Below, piece after piece: positions 6,680 to 19,500 of a stretch of 64,000 bases of DNA. The first letter of the stretch is position 1; every line of letters starts with the position of its first letter. The translations under genes and the position numbers were made by a program. Origin of the DNA: Hydractinia symbiolongicarpus (Eukaryota > Cnidaria > Hydrozoa > Anthoathecata > Hydractiniidae). The stretch spans positions 27,403,650 through 27,467,649 of the forward strand of contig NC_079887.1 in assembly GCF_029227915.1 (NCBI RefSeq), given 5' to 3'. The notes below the pieces were generated by a model. That model saw nothing but the letters and a program-made list of their open reading frames with translations, did not search any database and was not told the origin of the DNA.

Positions 6680-8260
6680 TGAATAAAAGAAGTTTAATCG
6701 CCGGCAAACGAAAACCCGCGATTTCCCGTAAATCCCGGCTTGGCCCGTATAGTCAAAAGTATACAAAGAAAGTACCCGGAGAGTAAACTCATTTCCCGAA
6801 CGATTTTTTAAATTATTTTTTCACCACTAAAACGCATGAGACTTGTAGTTTTTAAAAATGTTTTCATTTTTGATGAGACGCTGAATAAAAGAAGTTTAAT
6901 CGCCGGCAAACGAAAACCAGCGACTTCCCGTAAATCCCGGGCTTGGCCCGTATAGTCAAAAGTATACAAAGAAAGTACCCAGGGAGTAAACTCATTTCCC
7001 GAACGATTTTTTATATTATTTTTTTACCACTAAACGCATGAGACTTGTAGTTTTCAAAAATGTTATCATTTTTGATGAGACGCTAAATAAAATCGACGGC
7101 AAACGAAAACCCGAGACTTCCCGTAAATCCTGGGCTTGGCCCGTAGTAGTTTTCAAGAATGTTTTCATTTTTGATGAGACGCTGAATAAAAGCAGTTTAA
7201 TCGCCGGCAAACGAAAATCCGCGATTTCCCGTAAATTCCGGACTCGGCCCGTATAGTCAAAAGTATACAAAGAAAGTACCCAGGGAGTAAACTCATTTCC
7301 CGAACGATTTTTTAAATTATTTTTTCACCACTAAAACGCATGAGACTTGTAGTTTTCAAAAATGTTTTCATTTTTGATGAGACGCTGAATAAAATCGCCG
7401 GCAAACGAAAACCCGCGACTTCCCGTAAATCCCGGGCTTGGCTCGTAGTAGTTTTCAAGAATGTTTTCATTTTTGATGAGACGCTGAATAAAAGAAGTTT
7501 AATCGCCGGCAAACGAAAACCCGCGATTTCCCGTAAATCCCGGGCTTGACACGTATAGTCGAATGTATACAAAGAAAGTACCCTGAGAGTAAACTCATTT
7601 CCAGAACGATTTTTTAAATTATTTTTTCACCACTAAAACGCATAAGACTTGTAGTTTTTAAAAATGTTTTCATTTTTGATGAGACGCTGAATAAAAGAAG
7701 TTTAATCGCCGGCAAACGAAAACCCGCGATTTCCCGTAAATCCCGGCTTGGCCTGTATAGTCAAAAGTATACAAAGAAAGTACCCGGGGAGTAAACTCAT
7801 TTCCCGAACGATTTTTTAAATTATTTTTTCACCACTAAAACGCATGAGACTTTTAGTTTTCAAAAATGTTTTCATTTTTGATGAGACGCTGAATAAAAGA
7901 AGTTTAATCGCCGGCAAACGAAAACCAGCGACTTCCCGTAAATCCCGGGCTTGGCCCGTATAGTCAAAAGTATACAAAGAAAGTACCCAGGGAGTAAACT
8001 CATTTCCCGAACGATTTTTTATATTATTTTTTTACCACTAAACGCATGAGACTTGCAGTTTTCAAAAATATTTTCAAATTTGATGGGACGCTGAATAAAA
8101 GAAGTTTAATTGCCGGCAAACGAAAATCCGCGATTTCCCGTAAATCCCGGACTCGGCCCGTATAGTCAAAGGTATACAAAGAAAGTACCCAGGGAGTAAA
8201 CTCATTTCCCGAACGATTTTTTAAATTATTTTTTCACCACTAAAGCGCATGAGACTTGTA
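6680..8260. repeat. Mixed monomers with two more 1.5-mer fusions
   Basis: Satellite of types A and B. Fusions of the CCCGTAGTAG kind are at about 7141 and of its CTCGTAGTAG variant at about 7443. Several monomers carry CCAGCGACTT. No gene or other element is seen. Confidence 0.8.
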
Positions 8261-8261
8261 G

Positions 8262-10285
8262 TTTTCAAAAATGTTTTTATTTTTGATGAGACGCTTAATG
8301 AAAGAGGTTTAATCGCCGGCAAACGAAATCCCGCGTTTTCCCGTAAATCCGGGGCTTGGCCCGTATAGTCGAATGTATACAAAGAAAGTACCCAGGGAGT
8401 AAACTCATTTCCCGAACGATTTTTTAAATTCTTTTTTCACCACTAAAACGCATGAGACTTGTAGTTTTCAAAAATGTTTTTATTTTTGATGAGACGCTTA
8501 ATGAAAGAGGTTTAATCGCCGGAAAACGAAAACCCGCGATTTCCCGTAAATCCCGGGCTTGGCCCGTATAGTCGAATGTATACAAAGAAAGTATCCTGTG
8601 AGTAAACTCATTTCCAGAACGATTTTTTAAATTATTTTTTCACCACTAAAACGCATCGGACTTGTAGTTTTTAAAAATGTTTTTATTTTTGATGAGACCC
8701 TGAATAAAAGAAGTTTAATCGCCGGCAAACGAAAACCCGCGATTTCCCCTAAATTCCGGCTTGGCCCGTATAGTCAAAAGTATACAAAGAAAGTACCCAG
8801 GGAGTAAACTCATTTCCCGAACGATTTTTTAAATTATTTTTTCACCACTAAAATGCATAAGACTTGTAGTTGTCAAAAATGTTTTCATTTTTGATGAGAC
8901 GCTGAATAAAAGCAGTTTAATCGCCGGCAAACGAAAACCTGCGATTTCCTTAAATCCCGGACTCGGCCCGTATAGTCAAAAGTATACAAAGAAAGTAGCC
9001 AGGGAGTAAACTCATTTCCAGAACGATTTTTTAAATTATATTTTCACCACTAAAACGCATGAGACTTGTAGTTTTTAAAAATGTTTTCATTTTTGATGAG
9101 ACGCTGAATAAAAGAAGTTTAATCGCCGGCAAACGAAAACCCGCGATTTCCCGTAAATCCCGGCTTGGCCCGTATAGTCAAAAGTATACAAAGAAAGTAC
9201 CCAGGGAGTAATTTCATTTCCCGAACGATTTTTTAAATTATTTTTTCACCACTAAAACGCATGAGACTTGTAGTTTTTAAAAATGTTTTTATTTTTGATG
9301 AGACGCTTAATGAAAGAGGTTTAATCGCCGGCAAACGAAATCCCGCGTTTTCCCGTAAATCCGGGGCTTGGCCCGTATAGTCGAATGTATACAAAGAAAG
9401 TACCCAGGGAGTAAACTCATTTCCCGAACGATTTTTTAAATTCTTTTTTCACCACTAAAACGCATGAGACTTGTAGTTTTCAAAAATGTTTTTATTTTTG
9501 ATGAGACGCTTAATGAAAGAGGTTTAATCGCCGGAAAACGAAAACCCGCGATTTCCCGTAAATCGCGGGCTTGGCCCGTATAGTCGAATGTATACAAAGA
9601 AAGTATCCTGTGAGTAAACTCATTTCCAGAACGATTTTTTAAATTATTTTTTCACCACTAAAACGCATCGGACTTGTAGTTTTTAAAAATGTTTTCATTT
9701 TTGATGAGACCCTGGATAAAAGAAGTTTAATCGCAGGCAAACGAAAACCCGCGATTTCCCCTAAATTCCGGCTTGGCCCGTATAGTCAAAAGTATACAAA
9801 GAAAGTACCCAGGGAGTAAACTCATTTCCCGAACCATTTTTTAAATTATTTTTTCACCACTAAAATGCATGAGACTTGTAGTTGTCAAAAATGTTTTCAT
9901 TTTTGATGAGACGCTGAATAAAAGCAGTTTAATCGCCGGCAAACGAAAACCTGCGATTTCCCTAAATCCCGGACTCGGCCCGTATAGTCAAAAGTATACA
10001 AAGAAAGTACCCAGGGAGTAAACTCATTTCCAGAACGATTTTTTAAATTATATTTTCACCACTAAAACGCATGAGACTTGTAGTTTTTAAAAATGTTTTC
10101 ATTTTTGATGAGACGCTGAATAAAAGAAGTTTAATCGCCGGCAAACGAAAACCCGCGATTTCCTGTAAATCCCGGCTTGGCCCGTATAGTCAAAAGTATA
10201 CAAATAAAGTACCCAGGAAGTAATTTCATTTCCCGAACGATTTTTTAAATTATTTTTTCACCACTAAAACGCATGAGACTTGTAG
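8262..10285. repeat. 1012-bp (5-mer) unit, two tandem copies
   Basis: About 8262-9273 and 9274-10285: the sequence CGCCGGAAAACG at 8517 recurs at 9529 (offset 1012). These copies hold the closest unsplit relatives of the monomer into which the LINE inserted, including the CTTTTTTCACC tract before it and TATCCTGTGAG after it. Confidence 0.85.
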
Positions 10286-11090
10286 TTTTCAAAAATGTTT
10301 TCATTTTTGATGAGACGCTGAATAAAAGCAGTTTAATCGCCGGCAAACGAAAACCTGCGATTTCCCTAAATCCCGGACTCGGCCCGTATAGTCAAAAGTA
10401 TACAAAGAAAGTACCCAGGGAGTAAACTCATTTCCAGAACGATTTTTTAAATTGTTTTTTCACCACTAAAACGCATAAGACTTGTAGTTTTTAAAAATGT
10501 TTTCATTTTTGATGAGACGCTGAATAAAAGAAGTTTAATCGCCGGGAAACGAAAACCCGCGATTTCCCGTAAATCCCGGCTTGGCCCGTATAGTCAAAAG
10601 TATACAAAGAAAGTACCCGGGGAGTAAACTCATTTCCCGAACGATTTTTTAAATTATTTTTTCACCACTAAAACGCATGAGACTTGTAGTTTTCAAAAAT
10701 GTTTTCATTTTTGATGAGACGCTGAATAAAAGCAGTTTAATCGCCGGCAAACGAAAACCTGCGATTTCCCTAAATCCCGGACTCGGCCCGTATAGTCAAA
10801 AGTATACAAAGAAAGTACCCAGGGAGTAAACTCATTTCCAGAACGATTTTTTAAATTGTTTTTTCACCACTAAAACGCATAAGACTTGTAGTTTTTAAAA
10901 ATGTTTTCATTTTTGATGAGACGCTGAATAAAAGAAGTTTAATCGCCAGCAAACGAAAACCCGCAATTTCCCGTAAATCCCGCGCTTGGCCCGTATAGTC
11001 AAAAGTATACAAAGAAAGTACCCAGGGAGTAAACTCATTTCCTGAACGATTTTTTATATTATTTTTTTACCACTAAACGCATGAGACTTG
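9880..11090. repeat. 404-bp dimer unit, about three copies
   Basis: The variant CTGCGATTTCCCTAAATC occurs at 9951, 10355 and 10759, exactly 404 bp apart, each time followed by an ATTTCCAGAACG monomer. It overlaps the end of the second 1012-bp copy. Confidence 0.85.
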
Positions 11091-11695
11091 TAGTTTTCAA
11101 AAATATTTTCATATTTGATGGGACGCTGAATAAAAGAAGTTTAATCGCCGGCAAACGAAAATCCGCGATTTCCCGTAAATCCCGGACTCGGCCCGTATAG
11201 TCGAAAGTATACAAAGAAAGTACCCAGGGAGTAAACTCATTTCCCGAACGATTTTTTAAATTATTTTTTCATCACTAAAACGCATGAGACTTGTAGTTTT
11301 CAAAAATGTTTTCATTTTTGATGAGACGCTGAATAAAATCGCCGGCAAACGAAAACCCGCGACTTCCCGTAAATCCCGGGCTTGGCCCGTATAGTCAAAA
11401 GTATACAAAGAAAGTACCCAGGGAGTAAACTCATTTCCCAAACGATTTTTTAAATTATTATTTCACCACTAAAACGCATGAGACTTGTAGTTTTCAAGAA
11501 TGTTTTCATTTTTGATGAGACGCTGAATAAAAGCAGTTTAATCGCCGGCAAACGAAAACCCGCGATTTCCCGTAAATCCCGGGCTTGGCACGTATAGTCG
11601 AATGTATACAAGGAAAGTACCCTGAGAGTAAACTCATTTCCAGAACGATTTTTTAAATTATTTTTTCACCACTAAAACGCATAAGACTTGTAGTT
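11090..11695. repeat. Satellite between the dimer and 24-mer blocks
   Basis: B-type then A-type monomers, including a shortened GAATAAAATCGCC (9 bp lost) at about 11331. Nothing but satellite is seen. Confidence 0.8.
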
Positions 11696-14600
11696 TTTAA
11701 AAATATTTTCATTTTTGATGAGACGCTGAATAAAAGAAGTTTAATCGCCGGGAAACGAAAACCCGCGATTTCCTGTAAATCCCGGCTTGGCCCGTATAGT
11801 CAAAAGTATACAAAAAAAGTACCCGGGGAGTAAACTCATTTCCAGAACGATTTTTTAAATTATTTTTTCACCACTAAAACGCATGAGACTTGTAGTTTTC
11901 AAGAATGTTTTCATTTTTGATGAGACGCTGAATAAAAGAAGTTTAATCGCCGGCAAACGAAAACCTGCGATTTCCCGCAAATCCTGGACTCGGCCTGTAT
12001 AGTCAAAAGTATACAAAGAAAGTACCCAGGGAGTAAAGTCATTTCCCAAACGATTTTTTATATTATTATTTCACCACTAAAACGCATGAGACTTGTAGTT
12101 TTCAAGAATGTTTTCATTTTTGATGAGACGCTGAATAAAAGCAGTTTAATCGCCGGCAAACGAAAACCCGCGATTTCCCGTATATCCCGGGCTTGGCACG
12201 TATAGTCGAATGTATACAAAGAAAGTACCCTGAGAGTAAACTCATTTCCAGAACGATTTTTTAAATTATTTTTTCACCACTAAAACGCATAAGACTTGTA
12301 GTTTTTAAAAATGTTTTCATTTTTGATGAGACGCTGAATAAAAGAAGTTTAATCGCCGGCAAACGAAAACCTGCGATTTCCCTAAATCCCGGACTCGGAC
12401 CGTATAGTCAAAAGTGTACAAAGAAAGTACCCAGGGAGTAAACTCATTTCCCGAACGATTTTTTAAGGTATTTTTTCACCACTAAAACGCATGAGAATTT
12501 TATTTTTCAAAAATGTTTTCATTTTTGATGAGACGCTGAATAAAAGAAGTTTAATCGCCGGCAAACGAAAACCTGCGATTTCCCGTAAATCCTGGACTCG
12601 GCCCGTATAGTCAAAAGTATACAAAGAAAGTACCCAGGGAGTAAAGTCATTTCCCAAACGATTTTTTAAATTATTATTTCACCACTAAAACGCATGAGAC
12701 TTGTAGTTTTTAAAAATGTTTTCATTTTTGATGAGACGCTGAATAAAAGAAGTTTAATCAACAGCAAACGAAAACCTGCGATTTCCCGTAAATGTTGGAC
12801 TCGGCCCGTATAGTCAAAAGTATACAAAGAAAGTACACAGGGAGTAAACTCATTTCCAGAACGATTTTTTAAATTATTTTTTCACCACTAAAACGCATAA
12901 GACTTGTAGTTTTTAAAAATGTTTTCATTTTTGATGAGACGCTGAATAAAAGAAGTTTAATCGCCGGCAAACGAAAACCTGCGATTTCCCGTAATCCTGG
13001 ACTCGGCCCGTATAGTCAAAAGTATACAAAGAAAGTACCCAGGGAGTAAACTCATTTCCCAAACGATTTTTTAAATTATTATTTCACCACTAAAACGCAT
13101 GAGACTTGTAGTTTTTAAAAATGTTTTCATTTTTGATGAGACGCTGAATAAAAGAAGTTTAATCGCCGGCAAACGAAAACCCGCGATTTCCCGTAAATCC
13201 CGGGCTTGGCCCGTATAGTCAAAAGTATACAAAGAAAGTACCCAGGGAGTAAACTCATTTCCCGAACGATTTTTTATATTATTTTTTTACCACTAAACGC
13301 ATGAGACTTGTAGTTTTCAAAAATATTTTCATATTTGATGGGACGCTGTATAAAAGAAGTTTAATCGCCGGCAAAGGAGAATCCGCGATTTCCCGTAAAT
13401 CCCGGACTCAGCCCGTATATTCAAAAGTATACAAAGAAAGTACCCAGGGAGTAAACTCATTTCCCGAACGATTTTTTAAATTATTTTTTCACCACTAAAG
13501 CCCATGAGACTTGTAGTTTTCAAAAATGTTTTCATTTTTGATGAGACGCTGAATAAAAGAAGTTTAATCGCCGGCAAACGAAAACCTGCGATTTCCCTAA
13601 ATCCCGGACTCGGACCGTATAGTCAAAAGTGTACAAAGAAAGTACCCAGGGAGTAAACTCATTTCCCGAACGATTTTTTAAGGTATTTTTTCACCACTAA
13701 AACGCATGAGAATTTTATTTTTCAAAAATGTTTTCATTTTTGATGAGACGCTGAATAAAAGAAGTTTAATCGCCGGCAAACGAAAACCTGCGATTTCCCG
13801 TAAATCCTGGACTCGGCCCGTATAGTCAAAAGTATACAAAGAAAGTACCCAGGGAGTAAAGTCATTTCCCAAACGATTTTTTAAATTATTATTTCACCAC
13901 TAAAACGCATGAGACTTGTAGTTTTTAAAAATGTTTTCATTTTTGATGAGACGCTGAATAAAAGAAGTTTAATCAACAGCAAACGAAAACCTGCGATTTC
14001 CCGTAAATGTTGGACTCGGCCCGTATAGTCAAAAGTATACAAAGAAAGTACACAGGGAGTAAACTCATTTCCAGAACGATTTTTTAAATTATTTTTTCAC
14101 CACTAAAACGCATAAGACTTGTAGTTTTTAAAAATGTTTTCATTTTTGATGAGACGCTGAATAAAAGAAGTTTAATCGCCGGCAAACGAAAACCTGCGAT
14201 TTCCCGTAATCCTGGACTCGGCCCGTATAGTCAAAAGTATACAAAGAAAGTACCCAGGGAGTAAACTCATTTCCCAAACGATTTTTTAAATTATTATTTC
14301 ACCACTAAAACGCATGAGACTTGTAGTTTTTAAAAATGTTTTCATTTTTGATGAGACGCTGAATAAAAGAAGTTTAATCGCCGGCAAACGAAAACCCGCG
14401 ATTTCCCGTAAATCCCGGGCTTGGCCCGTATAGTCAAAAGTATACAAAGAAAGTACCCAGGGAGTAAACTCATTTCCCGAACGATTTTTTATATTATTTT
14501 TTTACCACTAAACGCATGAGACTTGTAGTTTTCAAAAATATTTTCATATTTGATGGGACGCTGTATAAAAGAAGTTTAATCGCCGGCAAAGGAGAATCCG

Positions 14601-16557
14601 CGATTTCCCGTAAATCCCGGACTCAGCCCGTATATTCAAAAGTATACAAAGAAAGTACCCAGGGAGTAAACTCATTTCCCGAACGATTTTTTAAATTATT
14701 TTTTCACCACTAAAGCCCATGAGACTTGTAGTTTTCAAAAATGTTTTCATTTTTGATTAGACGCTGAATAAAAGAAGTTTAATCGCCGGCAAACGAAAAC
14801 CAGCGACTTCCCGTAAATCCCGGGCTTGGCCCGTATAGTCAAAAGTATACAAAGAAAGTACCCAGGGAGTAAACTTATTTCCCGAACGATTTTTTAAATT
14901 ACTTTTTCACCACTAAAACGCATGAGACTTGTAGTTTTCAAGAATGTTTTCATTTTTGATGAGACGCTGAATAAAAGAAGTTTAATCGCCGGCAAACGAA
15001 AACCCGCGATTTCCCGTAAATCCCGGGCTTGGCACGTATAGTCGAATGTATACAAAGAAAGTACCCTGAGAGTAAACTCATTTCCAGAACGATTTTTTAA
15101 ATTATTTTTTCACCACTAAAACGCATAAGATTTGTAGTTTTTAAAAATGTTTTCATTTTGGATGAGACGCTGAATAAAAGAAGTTTAATCGCCGGCAAAC
15201 GAAAACCTGCGATTTCCCTAAATCCCGGACTCAGCCCGTATAGTCAAAAGTATACAAAGAAAGTACCCAGGGAGTAAACTCATTTCCCGGACGATTTTTT
15301 AAATTATTTTTTCACCACTAAAACGCATGAGAAATTTATTTTTCGAAAATGTTTTCATTTTTGATGAGACGCCGAATAAAAGAAGTTTAATCGCCGGCAA
15401 ACGAAAACCTGCGATTTCCCGTAAATCCTGGACTCGGCCCGTATAGTCAAAAGTATACAAAGAAAGTACCCAGAGAGTAACCTCATTTCCCAAACGATTT
15501 TTTAAATTATTATTTCACCACTAAAACGCATGAGACTTGTAGTTTTTAAAAATGTTTTCATTTTTGATGACACGCTGAATAAAAGAAGTTAAATCGCCGG
15601 CAAACGAAAACCCGCGATTTCCCGTAAATCCCGGGCTTGGCCCGTATAGTCAAAAGTATACAAAGAAAGTACCCAGGGAGTAAACTCATTTCCCGAACGA
15701 TTTTTTATATTATTTTTTTACCACTAAACGCATGAGACTTGTAGTTTTCAAAAATATTTTCATATTTGATGGGACACTGTATAAAAGAAGTTTAATCGCC
15801 GGCAAAAGAAAATCCGCGATTTCCCGTAAATCCCGGGCTTGGCACGTATAGTCAAAAGTATACAAAGAAAGTACCCTGGGAGTAAACTCATTTCCCGAAC
15901 GATTTTTTAAATTATTTTTTCACCACTAAAGCCCATGAGAGTTTTATTTTTCAACAATGTTATCATTTTTGATGAGACGCTGAATAAAAGAAGTTTAATC
16001 GCCGGCAAACGAAAACCTGCGATTTCCCGTAAATCCTGGACTCGGCCCGTATAGTCAAAAGTATACAAAGAAAGTACCCAGGGAGTAAACTCATTTCCCA
16101 AACGATTTTTTAAATTATTATTTCACCACTAAAACGCATGAGACTTGTAGTTTTTAAAAATGTTTTCTTTTTTGATGAGACGCTGAATAAAAGAAGTTTA
16201 AACGCCGGCAAACAAAAACCTGCGATTTCCCGTAAATCCTGGACTCGGCCCGTATACTCAAAAGTATACAAAGAAAGTACCCAGGGAGTAAACTCATTTC
16301 CAGACCGATTTTTTAAATTATTTTTTCACCACTAAAACGCATAAGACTTGTAGTTTTTAAAAATGTTTTCATTTTTGATGAGACGCTGAATAAAAGAAGT
16401 TTAATCGCCGGCAAACGAAAACCCGCGATTTCCCGTAAATCCCGGGCTTGGCCCGTATAGTCAAAAGTATACAAAGAAAGTACCCAGGGAGTAAACTCAT
16501 TTCCCGAACGATTTTTTATATTATTTTTTTACCACTAAACGCATGAGACTTGTAGTT
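11696..16557. repeat. 4862-bp (24-mer) block, copy 1
   Basis: A block of 24 monomers that is repeated at once by copy 2 with a constant offset of 4862. Markers: AATATTTTCATTTTTG at 11701, GTGTACAAAG near 12415, GTTTAATCAACAGC near 12754, GATGACACGCTG near 15567, and GTTTTCTTTTTTG near 16162. All recur at +4862 and the stretches compared are identical. Confidence 0.92.
12307..14736. repeat. 1215-bp (6-mer) duplication inside 24-mer copy 1
   Basis: About 12307-13521 and 13522-14736. GGACCGTATAG with GTGTACAAAG, AGAATTTTATTTTTC and ATCAACAGC each occur twice 1215 bp apart. Confidence 0.9.
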
Positions 16558-19500
16558 TTTAAAAATATTTTCATTTTTGATGAGACGCTGAATAAAAGAA
16601 GTTTAATCGCCGGGAAACGAAAACCCGCGATTTCCTGTAAATCCCGGCTTGGCCCGTATAGTCAAAAGTATACAAAAAAAGTACCCGGGGAGTAAACTCA
16701 TTTCCAGAACGATTTTTTAAATTATTTTTTCACCACTAAAACGCATGAGACTTGTAGTTTTCAAGAATGTTTTCATTTTTGATGAGACGCTGAATAAAAG
16801 AAGTTTAATCGCCGGCAAACGAAAACCTGCGATTTCCCGCAAATCCTGGACTCGGCCTGTATAGTCAAAAGTATACAAAGAAAGTACCCAGGGAGTAAAG
16901 TCATTTCCCAAACGATTTTTTATATTATTATTTCACCACTAAAACGCATGAGACTTGTAGTTTTCAAGAATGTTTTCATTTTTGATGAGACGCTGAATAA
17001 AAGCAGTTTAATCGCCGGCAAACGAAAACCCGCGATTTCCCGTATATCCCGGGCTTGGCACGTATAGTCGAATGTATACAAAGAAAGTACCCTGAGAGTA
17101 AACTCATTTCCAGAACGATTTTTTAAATTATTTTTTCACCACTAAAACGCATAAGACTTGTAGTTTTTAAAAATGTTTTCATTTTTGATGAGACGCTGAA
17201 TAAAAGAAGTTTAATCGCCGGCAAACGAAAACCTGCGATTTCCCTAAATCCCGGACTCGGACCGTATAGTCAAAAGTGTACAAAGAAAGTACCCAGGGAG
17301 TAAACTCATTTCCCGAACGATTTTTTAAGGTATTTTTTCACCACTAAAACGCATGAGAATTTTATTTTTCAAAAATGTTTTCATTTTTGATGAGACGCTG
17401 AATAAAAGAAGTTTAATCGCCGGCAAACGAAAACCTGCGATTTCCCGTAAATCCTGGACTCGGCCCGTATAGTCAAAAGTATACAAAGAAAGTACCCAGG
17501 GAGTAAAGTCATTTCCCAAACGATTTTTTAAATTATTATTTCACCACTAAAACGCATGAGACTTGTAGTTTTTAAAAATGTTTTCATTTTTGATGAGACG
17601 CTGAATAAAAGAAGTTTAATCAACAGCAAACGAAAACCTGCGATTTCCCGTAAATGTTGGACTCGGCCCGTATAGTCAAAAGTATACAAAGAAAGTACAC
17701 AGGGAGTAAACTCATTTCCAGAACGATTTTTTAAATTATTTTTTCACCACTAAAACGCATAAGACTTGTAGTTTTTAAAAATGTTTTCATTTTTGATGAG
17801 ACGCTGAATAAAAGAAGTTTAATCGCCGGCAAACGAAAACCTGCGATTTCCCGTAATCCTGGACTCGGCCCGTATAGTCAAAAGTATACAAAGAAAGTAC
17901 CCAGGGAGTAAACTCATTTCCCAAACGATTTTTTAAATTATTATTTCACCACTAAAACGCATGAGACTTGTAGTTTTTAAAAATGTTTTCATTTTTGATG
18001 AGACGCTGAATAAAAGAAGTTTAATCGCCGGCAAACGAAAACCCGCGATTTCCCGTAAATCCCGGGCTTGGCCCGTATAGTCAAAAGTATACAAAGAAAG
18101 TACCCAGGGAGTAAACTCATTTCCCGAACGATTTTTTATATTATTTTTTTACCACTAAACGCATGAGACTTGTAGTTTTCAAAAATATTTTCATATTTGA
18201 TGGGACGCTGTATAAAAGAAGTTTAATCGCCGGCAAAGGAGAATCCGCGATTTCCCGTAAATCCCGGACTCAGCCCGTATATTCAAAAGTATACAAAGAA
18301 AGTACCCAGGGAGTAAACTCATTTCCCGAACGATTTTTTAAATTATTTTTTCACCACTAAAGCCCATGAGACTTGTAGTTTTCAAAAATGTTTTCATTTT
18401 TGATGAGACGCTGAATAAAAGAAGTTTAATCGCCGGCAAACGAAAACCTGCGATTTCCCTAAATCCCGGACTCGGACCGTATAGTCAAAAGTGTACAAAG
18501 AAAGTACCCAGGGAGTAAACTCATTTCCCGAACGATTTTTTAAGGTATTTTTTCACCACTAAAACGCATGAGAATTTTATTTTTCAAAAATGTTTTCATT
18601 TTTGATGAGACGCTGAATAAAAGAAGTTTAATCGCCGGCAAACGAAAACCTGCGATTTCCCGTAAATCCTGGACTCGGCCCGTATAGTCAAAAGTATACA
18701 AAGAAAGTACCCAGGGAGTAAAGTCATTTCCCAAACGATTTTTTAAATTATTATTTCACCACTAAAACGCATGAGACTTGTAGTTTTTAAAAATGTTTTC
18801 ATTTTTGATGAGACGCTGAATAAAAGAAGTTTAATCAACAGCAAACGAAAACCTGCGATTTCCCGTAAATGTTGGACTCGGCCCGTATAGTCAAAAGTAT
18901 ACAAAGAAAGTACACAGGGAGTAAACTCATTTCCAGAACGATTTTTTAAATTATTTTTTCACCACTAAAACGCATAAGACTTGTAGTTTTTAAAAATGTT
19001 TTCATTTTTGATGAGACGCTGAATAAAAGAAGTTTAATCGCCGGCAAACGAAAACCTGCGATTTCCCGTAATCCTGGACTCGGCCCGTATAGTCAAAAGT
19101 ATACAAAGAAAGTACCCAGGGAGTAAACTCATTTCCCAAACGATTTTTTAAATTATTATTTCACCACTAAAACGCATGAGACTTGTAGTTTTTAAAAATG
19201 TTTTCATTTTTGATGAGACGCTGAATAAAAGAAGTTTAATCGCCGGCAAACGAAAACCCGCGATTTCCCGTAAATCCCGGGCTTGGCCCGTATAGTCAAA
19301 AGTATACAAAGAAAGTACCCAGGGAGTAAACTCATTTCCCGAACGATTTTTTATATTATTTTTTTACCACTAAACGCATGAGACTTGTAGTTTTCAAAAA
19401 TATTTTCATATTTGATGGGACGCTGTATAAAAGAAGTTTAATCGCCGGCAAAGGAGAATCCGCGATTTCCCGTAAATCCCGGACTCAGCCCGTATATTCA

